8,735 nucleotides of DNA, from positions 1 through 8,735 of the forward strand of contig CALARK010000010.1 of assembly GCA_937888595.1 (NCBI GenBank). Direction: 5' to 3'. Both the position numbers and the translations under genes were made by a program. The number at the start of each line of letters is the position of its first letter. Positions within the stretch are counted from its first letter, which is position 1. Shown piece after piece: positions 8,400-8,735 of the stretch. The DNA comes from an uncultured Sterolibacteriaceae bacterium. GTDB lineage: Bacteria > Pseudomonadota > Gammaproteobacteria > Burkholderiales > Rhodocyclaceae. The notes under the pieces are model-generated. The model saw nothing but the letters and a program-made list of their open reading frames with translations, made no database searches and was not told the DNA's origin.

Positions 8400-8735
8400 A
8401 TGGATCTGCTAAAGGCCATAGAGGATGTTCTCAAGTCTGCTCACCAACCACTGCACGTGGGGGTGATTACCGAGAAGGTGATAAGTGGTGGTCTCTGGGA
8501 GTCTTCAGGGAAGACTCCCGAGGCGACCATCAGCGCTCGGCTGTATTCGGACATCAAGAAGAAAGGCGAGGCTTCGGCCTTCGTGAAGGTCTCTCCTCAG
8601 ACCTTTGCTCTTCGGGATTCCTCCATGGAAGAAACCAACAGTGGGTCAACACCAACGCCCACCAAGGAAGCACCAAAGCCGCCATCTGTACATGCGGGCT
8701 TTTCCTTCATCGATTGCGCTCAGAAGATCGGAAGA
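8400..8735 (+). CDS. HARE-HTH domain protein, N-terminal part (likely Mrr-type restriction or modified-DNA-binding protein), 3' truncated
   Basis: An open frame of 112 codons starts at ATG 8400 behind a perfect AGGAGG and runs off the window; the coding is not in the list of long ORFs because it has no stop here. Residues 1-73 form a HARE-HTH winged helix: an N-terminal helix (LLKAIEDVLK), a hydrophobic wing, and the hallmark GLWESSGKTPEATISARLY around residues 31-49. A Thr/Pro/Lys linker (about 74-99) follows, then FSFIDCAQKI, which looks like the start of a second HARE-HTH repeat. HARE-HTH modules are known from Mrr-like restriction proteins, RNA polymerase delta and eukaryotic ASXL/HB1 proteins, and have been proposed to discriminate modified DNA. 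A catalytic domain would lie beyond the edge. Residues 109-112 probably derive from sequencing adapter. Confidence 0.82.
   Translation, partial: MDLLKAIEDVLKSAHQPLHVGVITEKVISGGLWESSGKTPEATISARLYSDIKKKGEASAFVKVSPQTFALRDSSMEETNSGSTPTPTKEAPKPPSVHAGFSFIDCAQKIGR
8497..8519 (+). repeat. Perfect 10-bp inverted repeat with 3-base loop inside the HARE-HTH gene
   Basis: GGGAGTCTTC (8497-8506), loop AGG, then GAAGACTCCC (8510-8519). All ten pairs are Watson-Crick, with a possible further T-G pair outside. It lies about 100 bases into gene 4, over codons W33-P40. No T-run follows, so it is not a standard intrinsic terminator. It may be an mRNA hairpin, a protein-binding palindrome or coincidence. Confidence 0.75.
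8725..8735 (+). other. Probable residual Illumina adapter at the contig end
   Basis: The final 11 bases, AGATCGGAAGA, are identical to the start of the standard TruSeq-type adapter. The protein changes character at the same point: a leucine-like hydrophobic residue would be expected after QKI in a HARE-HTH first helix, whereas the sequence gives GR. The true genomic sequence probably ends at about base 8724. Confidence 0.75.

Noticed and set aside
1..8735. tRNA, rRNA, CRISPR array, insertion sequence ends
   Set aside because: Coding sequence fills the window; no regularly spaced repeats, transposase, or RNA-gene signatures were seen.

Overview
The window carries four co-directional, tightly packed genes on the + strand with no intergenic gap longer than about 8 bases, so it is a slice of one operon. 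The layout is: (1) the C-terminal part of a large protein, cut by the left edge, that resembles the tail of a P-loop/AAA-type ATPase; (2) a 560-residue protein of no recognised fold with a cysteine cluster; (3) a giant 1821-residue protein with a PD-(D/E)XK-nuclease-like segment, an acidic proline-rich linker and a C-terminal HerA/FtsK-type translocating ATPase; (4) the first ~110 residues of a HARE-HTH protein, the usual N-terminus of Mrr-like modification-linked restriction proteins, cut by the right edge.

The order (ATPase tail, unknown mid-sized protein, giant HerA-type ATPase) is that of the restriction half of a modification-based anti-phage system. The best matches from memory are MAD6-MAD7-MAD8 of the methylation-associated defence system (MADS) and, more distantly, DptF-DptG-DptH of phosphorothioation-dependent restriction. 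I lean to the MADS-like reading because of the protein sizes and the ATPase tail, which resembles that of large kinase-ATPase proteins found beside DNA methyltransferases. No methyltransferase, specificity subunit or kinase domain is inside the window, so the assignment is an inference and I give no gene symbols.

The genes look translationally coupled. Genes 1/2 and 2/3 overlap by ATGA, each preceded by a purine-rich Shine-Dalgarno sequence, and the ribosome site of gene 4 contains the stop codon of gene 3. This suggests roughly stoichiometric production of a multi-protein complex. A plausible working model is: the ATPase of gene 1 and the protein of gene 2 sense or license, the gene 3 protein translocates along and cuts unmodified DNA, and gene 4 adds a DNA-reading restriction-type factor.

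The GC-rich coding sequence (high fifties percent by eye), the codon use and the protein style suggest a proteobacterium, probably a gammaproteobacterium; I cannot name a genus. No tRNA, rRNA, insertion sequence, CRISPR array, promoter or terminator is visible. The last 11 bases are identical to the start of the common Illumina adapter, so the right edge is probably an untrimmed contig end and the last four residues of gene 4 should not be trusted.
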